From positions 1-6,127 of the forward strand of contig SLIY01000325.1 in assembly GCA_007135385.1 (NCBI GenBank): a stretch of DNA of 6,127 nt. Reading direction: 5' to 3'. Position 1 is the stretch's first letter, and the number at the start of each line of letters is the position of its first letter. Both the position numbers and the translations under genes were made by a program. Positions 1 to 6,081 of this stretch are shown piece after piece. The notes under the pieces were generated by a model. That model made no database searches and was not told the DNA's origin. It saw nothing but the letters and a program-made list of their open reading frames with translations. This DNA comes from Leptolyngbyaceae cyanobacterium CSSed165cm_216. Lineage in GTDB: Bacteria; Cyanobacteriota; Cyanobacteriia; Phormidesmidales; Phormidesmidaceae.

Positions 1-652
1 GACCGTTAGCCACAATACTGCCCCGCTGCATAGCGTAGTAATAGTCAGCCTGGCGCACAAAATGTAGGTGCTGTTCGACCAACAGCACCGAAATGCCAGT
101 GGTCTTGACAATTTTTTTGACCGCTGCCTCAATGTCTAGAATGATCGAGGGCTGAATCCCTTCTGTGGGTTCGTCCAACACCAGCAGTTTGGGTTGGCCC
201 ATGATCGCGCGCGCGATCGCCAGTTGTTGCTGCTGCCCACCACTCAGGTCGCCCCCCATCCGGTCCAGCATATCCCTGAGCACTGGAAACAGCTCATAGA
301 TCGACTCCGGCACTTCTTTGCGGGCTTTGCCACGATTACCCAGCGCTTCTTGGCCAACCAGCAAATTCTCTCGCACCGTCAGGCGAGGAATCACCTCTCG
401 CCCCTGGGGCACATAGCCAATCCCTAACCGAGCCCGACGATCAGGGGTAAAACTATTGATTACCTGCCCCTCAAATCGAATCGTTCCAGTCCGGGAACGC
501 AGGACTCCCATAATAGTTTTTAACAGTGTGGTCTTGCCCACCCCATTGCGACCAATCAGACAGACCATTTGCCCTCGGGGGACTGTCAAGCTGACGTCCC
601 GTAAAATGTGGCTTTCGCCATAGTAAAAGTTGAGCCCCGCAATGTCGATCAT
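1..652 (-). CDS. urtE: UrtE, urea ABC transporter ATPase (3' end outside window)
   Basis: Cytoplasmic ATPase subunit of the urea importer, of the LivF-like family, expected to pair with UrtD under the UrtB-UrtC membrane channel. The frame is open from 703 to the left edge. Counting from the ATG at 652, 217 residues are visible. They hold Walker A GRNGVGKTT (34-42), the Q-loop glutamine in YVPQGRE (Q83), the signature LSGGQQQQLAIARA (136-149), Walker B LLVLDEP (156-162) followed by TEGIQPS, and the switch histidine in LLVEQH (H195). GESHILR near the start and FVRQADYYYAMQRG near the end are typical of UrtE. Family members are about 230 residues, so only around 15 are probably missing. An in-frame ATG at 703 would add 17 residues (starting MTTTLPSPTR). 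I prefer 652 because MIDIAGLNFYYGE aligns with the usual family start and the extra codons lie in a G-rich low-complexity tract. Neither ATG has a Shine-Dalgarno sequence. It is the last gene of the urt operon in this window. Confidence 0.95.
   Translation of the reverse strand, partial: MIDIAGLNFYYGESHILRDVSLTVPRGQMVCLIGRNGVGKTTLLKTIMGVLRSRTGTIRFEGQVINSFTPDRRARLGIGYVPQGREVIPRLTVRENLLVGQEALGNRGKARKEVPESIYELFPVLRDMLDRMGGDLSGGQQQQLAIARAIMGQPKLLVLDEPTEGIQPSIILDIEAAVKKIVKTTGISVLLVEQHLHFVRQADYYYAMQRGSIVANG
213..220. repeat. HIP1 octamer
   Basis: GCGATCGC, the highly iterated palindrome of cyanobacterial genomes, inside urtE at the codons just after its signature motif. Confidence 0.85.
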
Positions 653-675
653 GGGAGCAGTGGCAGGGTCTTGGC

Positions 676-732
676 GGGTGGGGGAGGGGAGGGTAGTGGT
701 CATGGTAGTGGGGGAGATGGGGAGGATGGGGG
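676..732 (+). other. G-rich tracts before urtE, possible G-quadruplex
   Basis: The plus strand carries GGGTGGGGGAGGGGAGGG (676-693), four G-runs with single-base loops, which matches the G-quadruplex pattern well. A second set of runs lies at 710-732 (runs of five, four, two and five G). The plus strand is the template for the operon, so a fold here could slow transcription into urtE. The first tract falls between the two candidate urtE start codons. Function is inference only. Confidence 0.4.
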
Positions 733-737
733 TTTTG

Positions 738-831
738 GAGTTTTGAGTTCTTAGTTCTTAGTGTTGAGTTTTGAGTTAAGTTTTTAGGGGTTCAGCTTGG
801 GTCTGAATTCAAAATTCAAAACTCAAAACTT
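738..831. repeat. AT-rich heptamer repeats with inverted arms between urtD and urtE
   Basis: Three tandem heptamers stand at 809-829 (TCAAAAT, TCAAAAC, TCAAAAC). They are of the short tandemly repeated type known from filamentous cyanobacteria. The 11-mer AACTCAAAACT (820-830) has its exact reverse complement AGTTTTGAGTT twice, at 739-749 and 767-777, so the transcript can fold into alternative long-looped hairpins. The array begins at the urtD stop codon (830-832). Related units such as TTCTTAG repeat at 747-760. Confidence 0.65.
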
Positions 832-1960
832 ACCCCCTAGCGGCCAGTTCCTCTAGGGCGGCAGCTTCTAGGCGGCGAACGGTGTCTGGGGGTAGATCCA
901 ACAAATTCAGCAGGTTTTGGTAAACGACGGCTTCGGTTTCGTTGATTTGATTGGAACTAATCACCTCGAAACTCAGCATCAGGGCTTGTTCCTGCTGGGC
1001 GGGAGTCGTCAACTGGGGTACCAACTCTTCCAGGGGAATATTTTTGGCTAGCAGATTTTTCAGGTCTTCCTGCAGACTGGCTTGCTCCTCAGGGTCGTGG
1101 GCAAACTTGCGGCTAAGGCGATCGAGAATCACCTGCTGCTGGACTTCGGCGAAGTTATCATCGGCCCAGGCCATGGTGGCAGCAATGCGCAGTAGCAGCA
1201 TTTGCTCGGGGGTAAGGTTGGTTTCTTTACCTAGGTAAACTTCGATCACCTTAGGATCGTTTTGGATCTGATCCATGGTGCCTTCGCATAGCACGGTACC
1301 CTGGTGCAGCACGGTCACCTGGCGAGCAATCTGGCGGACGAATTCCATATCGTGCTCGATCACCACAATGGAGTGGCTTTCGGCCAGGGACATCAGCAGG
1401 TTACCGGTTTGCTCAGTTTCTTCGTCTGTCAGCCCGGCCACGGGCTCATCCACCAGGAGCAGGTCGGGGGATTGGGCCACTAGCATGCCAATTTCTAGCC
1501 ACTGCTTTTCCCCATGGGAGAGCAGGGCAGCAGGGATGTCAGCCTTGTGATCTAGACCAATGGTTTCTAGTAGGCCACCGACGGTGCGCTTCTCGGCGGT
1601 GGGGGGCTTTTTGAACAGGGTAGGAAAAATCGTTTTTGTCCGGTTACAGGACAAATCCAAATTTTCTCGGGGAGTAAGGTTGAGGTATACCCGAGGGGTT
1701 TGAAACTTGCGACCAATACCAAGACGGGCAATTTCATGCTCTTTATATTTCCGTAGGTCTTGGCCTTTAAAGTATGCGGCTCCTGCCGTTGGCTTGGTTT
1801 TACCGGTGATCACATCAAGAAAGGTGGTTTTACCAGCCCCATTGGGACCAATGATCACCCGTAGCTCTCCCTCGTCCATGGAGAAGTTGAGGTTACTAAG
1901 GGCTTTGAAGCCATCAAAGCTGACAGTAACATTTTGAATATCGAGGACTTTGGTGCTCAT
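830..1960 (-). CDS. urtD: UrtD, urea ABC transporter ATPase with C-terminal TerB-like domain
   Basis: Second ATPase subunit of the urea importer, LivG-like and cytoplasmic; it hydrolyses ATP together with UrtE. The ABC domain spans residues 1-245: Walker A GPNGAGKTT (38-46), Q-loop in GRKFQTP (Q87), the UrtD-type signature LSHGEKQWLEIGM (147-159), Walker B LLLVDEP (167-173) and switch histidine in VIEHDM (H203). It ends with the usual family tail KVIEVYLGKE. Standard UrtD stops near residue 250, but this one continues to 376. The extra part is helical and acidic, with two half-motifs, AWADDNFAE (264-272) and SSNQINETE (335-343), spaced like the two repeats of TerB-like domains. That assignment is by eye. 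The frame is open up to an ATG at 2017, which would add 19 residues (MVGIAHPTHPPVYP...) encoded by repeat DNA. I chose the ATG at 1960 because MSTKVLDIQNVTVSFDG fits the family start. No Shine-Dalgarno sequence is visible before either start. Confidence 0.95.
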   Translation of the reverse strand: MSTKVLDIQNVTVSFDGFKALSNLNFSMDEGELRVIIGPNGAGKTTFLDVITGKTKPTAGAAYFKGQDLRKYKEHEIARLGIGRKFQTPRVYLNLTPRENLDLSCNRTKTIFPTLFKKPPTAEKRTVGGLLETIGLDHKADIPAALLSHGEKQWLEIGMLVAQSPDLLLVDEPVAGLTDEETEQTGNLLMSLAESHSIVVIEHDMEFVRQIARQVTVLHQGTVLCEGTMDQIQNDPKVIEVYLGKETNLTPEQMLLLRIAATMAWADDNFAEVQQQVILDRLSRKFAHDPEEQASLQEDLKNLLAKNIPLEELVPQLTTPAQQEQALMLSFEVISSNQINETEAVVYQNLLNLLDLPPDTVRRLEAAALEELAARG

Positions 1961-1993
1961 GGGTGGATGGGTGACAGGGTAGACGGGTGGATG
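1961..1993. repeat. Short direct repeats GGGTGGATG next to the urtD start
   Basis: GGGTGGATG occurs at 1961-1969 and again at 1985-1993, with the related GGGTGACAGGGTAGAC between them. The block directly abuts the urtD ATG at 1960 and leaves it no Shine-Dalgarno sequence. It resembles short tandemly repeated sequences found between cyanobacterial genes. Confidence 0.5.
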
Positions 1994-1994
1994 C

Positions 1995-2110
1995 GTAGGG
2001 TGGGCAATGCCCACCATTGTCCGAGGGGACTGATAGGGAGCTGTTGCGCTGGGGTGGGTGGGTGATATCTAGACAACGCCTTGGTGCATGGCTTTGCAAA
2101 TGCACCCTAC
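1995..2110. repeat. MITE-like palindromic repeat between urtC and urtD
   Basis: The element is about 116 bp and bounded by an inverted pair, GTAGGGTG (1995-2002) and CACCCTAC (2103-2110). Each end also forms its own hairpin: GGTGGGCA-a-TGCCCACC (1999-2015), and GGTGCAT (2083-2089) with ATGCACC (2100-2106) around a 10-nt loop. I recognise these end sequences as a type common between genes in cyanobacterial genomes, but that is from memory, not a search. No transposase and no clear target duplication are visible. The urtC stop codon (2107-2109) lies inside the right end, and the longest urtD frame starts inside the left hairpin. Confidence 0.7.
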
Positions 2111-3291
2111 TTTTCGGCGAATTCGGGGGTGTCAGCCAGGGGTTCGGATTCAGATTCAGGGGGGTCATCGAGATAGGGCAGGTGGGTGGGGGCAATGCCA
2201 AGGGCTTTGCTCACCTGAGGGCCAAACTGACGACGAGCCCAGCCAATAATGCCATTCGGCAACATGGTCACCACAATTAAGAACAGCGCCCCCTGAAAGA
2301 ACATCCAAACGTCAGGAAAGCGTTCGCCCAGAAGGCTGCGCGCCATGTTCACCAGCACAGCCCCCAAAATGGCTCCTATTAGGGTGCCCCGTCCCCCCAC
2401 GGCCACCCAAATCACCATTTCAATGGAAAAGGCAATATCCATAGCCTGGGGCGAAATAATTCCTGACTGGACCGTATAGAGGGCTCCAGCGATCCCGGCG
2501 ATCGCCCCAGAGACAGCGAACACCAGCACCTTAAAGGCGGTGGGGTCGTAACCTGAAAACCGTACCCGATTTTCGTCATCACGGATGGCCACCAGCAACC
2601 GCCCAAACCGACCACTGGTCAGCCAGCGACAGAGGGCATACATCAACACCAAAAAGACGACGGTGAGGATATAGAAAAAGCTGCGCATGTCAGCACCGCC
2701 CACCTGCTGCCCCATAAAGATTGTGGTGGTGGTACTGAGGCCATTGGTGCCATTGATCAGCTGTTGCTGACCATTGAAAAAGTTGAAAAACACCACTAAG
2801 GCCGCTTGGGTCAAAATCGAAAAATAGACACCGCGAATCCGGTTGCGGAAGACCATGTAACCCAAGAGGCCAGCTACAATCGCCGGGATCATAAAAGTGG
2901 CGACCAAGGTAAACGGAAACGAATAAAACGGTTCCCAAAACCAGGGCAGGTCACTCACCCCATAGAGGCTAAAGAAGTTGGGAATTTGTCCTTCTGGCAG
3001 CGAGTTAAGCTGCAGAAACATGGCAAAGGCGTAGCCCCCGAGGGCAAAAAAGATACCGTGTCCTAGACTGAGTAGCCCGGTAAAGCCCCAAATCAGGTCA
3101 ATCCCCAGAGCCACAATAGCCAACGCTAAAAACCGCCCTAGCAGGTTTTGCCTAAAGCCAGACAAAAACATCGGCACCACGAAGACCAAAATCAGGGCGA
3201 TCGCAATGACTACAATGGCTTCGATGATCAGCTTGCGCTTTTGGCTGGCCTTGACAACGCGGCGGGGCTGTATGGTTGCATCTGTTGTCAT
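2107..3291 (-). CDS. urtC: UrtC, urea ABC transporter permease
   Basis: Inner-membrane permease of 394 residues in the LivM-like family. It forms half of the urea channel with UrtB. A basic N-terminal tail (residues 1-20) is followed by hydrophobic segments at roughly 21-45, 50-70, 76-94, 125-147, 155-172, 204-223, 252-272, 288-315 and 328-347. Family hallmarks are LIWGFTGLLSLGHGIFFALGG (67-87, with the conserved LSLGHG) and the cytoplasmic coupling loop GRFGRLLVAIRDDENRVRFSGYD (228-250), which should contact an ATPase subunit. The ATG at 3291 is preceded by GGTGGAG with 9 nt spacing, lying inside the last codons of urtB. Only 3 nt separate the two genes, so translation is probably coupled. 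The C-terminal tail (about 370-394) is acidic and low in complexity. It ends at a TAG that belongs to the adjoining palindromic repeat, so the natural end of this protein may have been altered. Confidence 0.97.
   Translation of the reverse strand: MTTDATIQPRRVVKASQKRKLIIEAIVVIAIALILVFVVPMFLSGFRQNLLGRFLALAIVALGIDLIWGFTGLLSLGHGIFFALGGYAFAMFLQLNSLPEGQIPNFFSLYGVSDLPWFWEPFYSFPFTLVATFMIPAIVAGLLGYMVFRNRIRGVYFSILTQAALVVFFNFFNGQQQLINGTNGLSTTTTIFMGQQVGGADMRSFFYILTVVFLVLMYALCRWLTSGRFGRLLVAIRDDENRVRFSGYDPTAFKVLVFAVSGAIAGIAGALYTVQSGIISPQAMDIAFSIEMVIWVAVGGRGTLIGAILGAVLVNMARSLLGERFPDVWMFFQGALFLIVVTMLPNGIIGWARRQFGPQVSKALGIAPTHLPYLDDPPESESEPLADTPEFAEK
2498..2505. repeat. HIP1 octamer
   Basis: GCGATCGC inside urtC, in the extended form GGCGATCGCC, within the helix after the coupling loop. 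Confidence 0.85.
3197..3204. repeat. HIP1 octamer
   Basis: GCGATCGC inside urtC, in the first membrane segment. Confidence 0.85.
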
Positions 3292-3294
3292 TAG

Positions 3295-4512
3295 CTATAG
3301 CTCCACCGAACGACCTTTAGGGGGGAACAGCCCAGCGGGCCGCACCTGCAAGAACAAAATAATCAGCGCAAATACCATCACTTTGGCCATGCTAGTGGTG
3401 GCAAAGAAATTAAAGAAGTCGATCAAGGGCTGGAATACTTCCGTGGGCGGGAACAGCAAGGCCAGGGTGCCAGAGCCGACCAAATAAACAGCAATACCAA
3501 TAATCAGGGCCGCCACAATACTGCCCATCAATTTACCCACGCCACCGACCACCACCACCATAAAGGCATCGACGATGTAGTTAACCCCCAGGTTGGGACC
3601 TACTGACCCCAATAGGGTGACCGCAACGCCTGCGATACCGGCTAAGCCAGAACCGAGGGCAAAGGTCAAGGCATCAACCCGATCGGTGGGAATCCCCAGG
3701 CAGGCACTCATGCCTCGATTCTGGGTGACGGATCGAATCCGCAAGCCCCAGGCCGTGCCGTTGAGAAACCAGTACACGGCAATCACACAAAGAATGGTCA
3801 GGGCAATGATGAATAGGCGAGCGTAGGGAAATTGCAAGGACGTACCTACAGTGACCCCACCCCGCAGCCAGTTGGGGGTGGCCACATCCACGTTGCGGGT
3901 GCTGAACCAGGCCCGGGTAAACTGGTTGCTGCCAGCATTCTGAACCCATAGGCCAGCCACCAGGGCGATCGCAGCAGATAGGCCCACAAAGATCGGATTG
4001 GCCCATTGGCTGATTCGATCCCAGTCGGTGTAGTGGTTGAGCAGCCAACGCCCTACCCCAAACAGCACAGCAAAAATGCCTAAGCCAATCGCGATCGGCC
4101 AATTGACGCTACGGACAAACTGCCGCAAAATCAGGCTCACCCCCCAGGTGGCCAGCAGGGTCTCCAACGGTCGACCATAAAGGTAGCGGATCACACTGCG
4201 CTCAAGCAATAGACCCAACGCCGCAGACACTAAAAAGGCCATGGGTAGGGCCACAAAAATAAAAATATCCGGAGCAATGCCACCAATCTCTCGGGCGGCG
4301 TTTTGTACCACAAAGGTGGTGTACGCCCCAAACATCATCAACTCGCCGTGGGCTAAGTTAATTACCCCCATCAGCCCAAACACAATGGCTAACCCCAAGG
4401 CCACAATCAACAGCACCGCACCAATGCTGACGCCGTTGAATAGGCCGCCAATTAAGCCTTCTAACACCGCTTTTACCGCTCTAGAGACAACAGACTGAAA
4501 ACGTTCTATCAA
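3295..4512 (-). CDS. urtB: UrtB, urea ABC transporter permease (non-ATG start)
   Basis: Inner-membrane permease of the LivH-like family and partner of UrtC in the urea channel. The reading frame gives 405 residues from a TTG at 4512. Recognisable motifs are LAIVFGLMGVINLAHGELMMFGAYTTFV (41-68), WGLRIRSVTQNRGMSACLGIPTDRVDALTFALGSGLAGIAG (255-295; coupling loop and following helix) and GPNLGVNYIVDAFMVVVVGGVGKLMGS (305-331). The segment between about 140 and 225, ending in RNVDVATPNWLRGG, is the long insert that separates UrtB from ordinary branched-chain amino-acid permeases. No ATG lies before codon 48, which is inside the first core helix. The start is therefore TTG at 4512 or GTG at 4467 (codon 16, giving a protein beginning at LEGLIGGLFNG). 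The upstream frame closes at a TGA at 4534-4536. The GTG start fits the usual family length better, and neither has a strong Shine-Dalgarno sequence. The gene lies 143 nt after urtA and 3 nt before urtC. Confidence 0.96.
   Translation of the reverse strand: MIERFQSVVSRAVKAVLEGLIGGLFNGVSIGAVLLIVALGLAIVFGLMGVINLAHGELMMFGAYTTFVVQNAAREIGGIAPDIFIFVALPMAFLVSAALGLLLERSVIRYLYGRPLETLLATWGVSLILRQFVRSVNWPIAIGLGIFAVLFGVGRWLLNHYTDWDRISQWANPIFVGLSAAIALVAGLWVQNAGSNQFTRAWFSTRNVDVATPNWLRGGVTVGTSLQFPYARLFIIALTILCVIAVYWFLNGTAWGLRIRSVTQNRGMSACLGIPTDRVDALTFALGSGLAGIAGVAVTLLGSVGPNLGVNYIVDAFMVVVVGGVGKLMGSIVAALIIGIAVYLVGSGTLALLFPPTEVFQPLIDFFNFFATTSMAKVMVFALIILFLQVRPAGLFPPKGRSVEL
3301..3307 (-). promoter_or_regulatory. 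Ribosome binding site of urtC inside the urtB end
   Basis: GGTGGAG on the minus strand lies 9 nt before the urtC ATG and within the last codons of urtB. With the 3-nt gap between the genes, it suggests that ribosomes finishing UrtB re-initiate on urtC, keeping the two permease halves in balance. Confidence 0.65.
3965..3972. repeat. HIP1 octamer
   Basis: GCGATCGC inside urtB, in a middle hydrophobic segment. Confidence 0.85.
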
Positions 4513-4574
4513 ACGCAGTACATCCAGCCAAAATCACCCCAATGATGACCCTCACGGCTGGGGCGCTAACCTTG

Positions 4575-4616
4575 AAAATATAATGGCGAGGACTCAGATA
4601 ACTGCGCCCTCGCCAT
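4575..4616 (-). terminator. Hairpin between urtA and urtB, possible leaky terminator or processing site
   Basis: A perfect 9-bp stem, ATGGCGAGG (4616-4608) with CCTCGCCAT (4591-4583), encloses a 16-nt loop. On the minus strand it is followed by TATATTTT, a weak U-rich run broken by As. This is not a strong intrinsic terminator. Partial termination or message protection after the binding-protein gene would give more UrtA than the membrane subunits, as is usual in ABC importer operons. The stem is seen directly; the function is inferred. Confidence 0.5.
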
Positions 4617-4631
4617 CAGCCCGCTCCATTC

Positions 4632-4653
4632 CGCTAGGCTAAAGCCAAGAGCG
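4632..4653 (-). other. Small hairpin directly after the urtA stop
   Basis: Reading minus, CGCT-CTT-GGCT-TT-AGCC-T-AGCG folds into two 4-bp helices (4650-4653 with 4632-4635, and 4643-4646 with 4637-4640) separated by a small internal loop. It begins 2 nt after the urtA stop codon. It lies just upstream of the larger hairpin at 4583-4616. It may protect the 3' end of the urtA message. No U-tract follows it, so it is not a terminator by itself. Confidence 0.45.
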
Positions 4654-4655
4654 AT

Positions 4656-5966
4656 CTAGATTTCAAACCGCTCCCCTCTTTCAGGGTCAGACCAGTCACA
4701 GGCAAAACCAGTGGTTTCCGGCACAAACTGGTTCCAGGGTTCAGGATCGATGGGACCATCGGTTTCCCAGAGGATATCAAACATGCCATCTTCCATCACC
4801 TCACCGATGCGCACGGTCTTAGACAGGTGATGGTTGACGTTCATGGTCACAGGCCCCTCTGGAGCATCCATGGTTTGACCATAAGCCGCAGTCCGCACTT
4901 CAGGAATATCAAAGGTACCTGCGGCTTCAACCGCCTGCTTCCACAGATAAACCATAATGTAAGCAGCTTCCATCGGGTCATTGGTGACGCGATCGTCGCC
5001 ATACTCTTCCTTAAAGGCTGCCACCCAGCGCTCGTTTTCAGGGGTGTCTACGGTCTGGAAGTAGTTCCAAGAGGCCAAATGGCCCACCAGGAACTCAGGC
5101 CCAATTTGCCGCACCTCTTCTTCCGCCAAGCTCACCGACATCACAGGATACATATCAGGATCCATGCCAGCCCCTTGCAACTGCTTAAAGAAAGCGACGT
5201 TGCTGTCGCCGTTGAGGCTGTTGAAAATCACACCGCCGTCGGGCAAGGCGGCACGAATGCGGGTGATGATTGGGGTAACTTCGGTATTGCCCAAGGGCAG
5301 GTAGTCTTCACCCACGGTGGTGCCACCCCGAGCCTCAAGTTGCTCTTTGATGATGGTATTGGCGGTGCGGGGAAAAACGTAATCAGACCCGACCAGGAAG
5401 AACTCATCACCTTTATTTTCCAGCAGCCAGTCTACAGCAGGCTCGATTTGCTGGTTGGGGGCGGCCCCGGTGTAGAAGATATTCTGGGAGCACTCTTGGC
5501 CTTCATACTGCACCGGGTACCACAACATGTGGTTCTTAGATTCAAAGACGGGGAGGACTGCTTTACGGCTGGCAGATGTCCAGCAGCCAAATACCACGGC
5601 CACTTGGTCCTGGTCGATCAGCTTTTCAGCCCTTTCGGCAAAGGTGGGCCAATCAGAAGCGCCGTCTTCGACCACCGCCTCGATTTGCCGACCCAGTACA
5701 CCCCCAGCCTCGTTAATTTCTTTGATAGCCAGTTGCTCTGCGTCAACCACTGTGGTCTCACTGATAGCCATGGTGCCACTTAAGGAGTGGAGAATACCTA
5801 CTTTAATGGTGTCACCATTACCATTAGCGGCTGCCGGAGAATCGCCATTTGCCTCAGCATCTGTCGCTGTATCGGTGGGAGTTCCACAGGCTTTCAACAG
5901 CATAGAGGTGCCTAGGGTGGCCGTCCCATACACCAAAAACTTACGTCGGTTAAATCGAGGTACCAT
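4656..5966 (-). CDS. urtA: UrtA, urea-binding lipoprotein of the urea ABC transporter
   Basis: Extracytoplasmic solute-binding protein of 436 residues in the type I periplasmic-binding family (LivJ / AmiC-like). It captures urea and delivers it to UrtB-UrtC. The N-terminus has RRKFL (7-11), resembling a twin-arginine signal, a hydrophobic stretch and then LLKAC with Cys27 as the likely lipidated residue. A hydrophilic linker rich in Thr, Asp, Ala and Gly (28-52) tethers the domain to the membrane. Urea-type hallmarks are TIKVGILHSLSGTMAISE (53-70), VFGCWTSASRKAVLPVFE (125-142), LWYPVQYEGQECS (148-160), YTGAAPNQQIEPAVDW (165-180) and the C-terminal EPWNQFVPET...FACDWSDP. These separate it from leucine- or amide-binding relatives. 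The ATG at 5966 has a good ribosome site, AGGAG at 5976-5980 with 9 nt spacing. It is the first gene of the operon, directly behind an NtcA-type promoter. Confidence 0.98.
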   Translation of the reverse strand: MVPRFNRRKFLVYGTATLGTSMLLKACGTPTDTATDAEANGDSPAAANGNGDTIKVGILHSLSGTMAISETTVVDAEQLAIKEINEAGGVLGRQIEAVVEDGASDWPTFAERAEKLIDQDQVAVVFGCWTSASRKAVLPVFESKNHMLWYPVQYEGQECSQNIFYTGAAPNQQIEPAVDWLLENKGDEFFLVGSDYVFPRTANTIIKEQLEARGGTTVGEDYLPLGNTEVTPIITRIRAALPDGGVIFNSLNGDSNVAFFKQLQGAGMDPDMYPVMSVSLAEEEVRQIGPEFLVGHLASWNYFQTVDTPENERWVAAFKEEYGDDRVTNDPMEAAYIMVYLWKQAVEAAGTFDIPEVRTAAYGQTMDAPEGPVTMNVNHHLSKTVRIGEVMEDGMFDILWETDGPIDPEPWNQFVPETTGFACDWSDPERGERFEI

Positions 5967-5975
5967 TCAATCTCG

Positions 5976-5980
5976 CTCCT
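5976..5980 (-). promoter_or_regulatory. Ribosome binding site of urtA
   Basis: AGGAG on the minus strand, 9 nt before the ATG at 5966. It is one of only two clear Shine-Dalgarno sequences in the operon, the other being before urtC. This fits the high synthesis level expected of a binding protein. Confidence 0.75.
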
Positions 5981-6039
5981 GACTCAATTAAAAGAGGATT
6001 TTCGCTACCCAAAATAGTGCGCTTAGACCTTCAGAGTGG

Positions 6040-6081
6040 ATATTAGGGGTAGTGAATAGAAGCAAGTGTAGTCTGCGATAC
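6040..6081 (-). promoter_or_regulatory. NtcA-activated promoter of the urt operon
   Basis: On the minus strand GTATCGCAGACTAC (6081-6068) is a perfect match to the NtcA consensus GTA-N8-TAC. It is followed by exactly 22 nt and then TAATAT (6045-6040), which fits the -10 consensus TAN3T. This is the class II NtcA arrangement of cyanobacteria, in which the activator site replaces the -35 box. Transcription should start near 6033-6034, giving a leader of about 67 nt before urtA. NtcA is activated by 2-oxoglutarate, so the operon should be induced under nitrogen limitation and silent on ammonium. The motifs are seen directly; the regulation is inferred from the known NtcA regulon, which includes urt operons in cyanobacteria. 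Confidence 0.92.

Noticed and set aside
738..831. CRISPR-like array
   Set aside because: The units are contiguous heptamers without unique spacers, which is simple sequence repetition.
3674..4102. A 142-codon minus-strand frame inside urtB in another phase
   Set aside because: It overlaps a well-conserved part of UrtB, is rich in Trp, Pro and His, and has no recognisable motif. It is an out-of-frame shadow.
4827..5783. A 318-codon open frame on the plus strand opposite urtA
   Set aside because: It lies wholly antisense to a clearly coding urtA. The translation shows no family motif or plausible domain, and its length follows from the codon bias of urtA.
1..5966. Branched-chain amino-acid (Liv) or short-chain amide transporter
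   Set aside because: The gene order and folds are similar, but UrtA motifs such as CWTSASRKAV and WYPVQYEGQ, the UrtD signature LSHGEKQWLEIG and the NtcA promoter all point to urea.
5967..6034. Riboswitch or attenuator in the urtA leader
   Set aside because: The leader is only about 67 nt. I see no stable stem, no known aptamer pattern and no leader peptide beyond the ribosome site.
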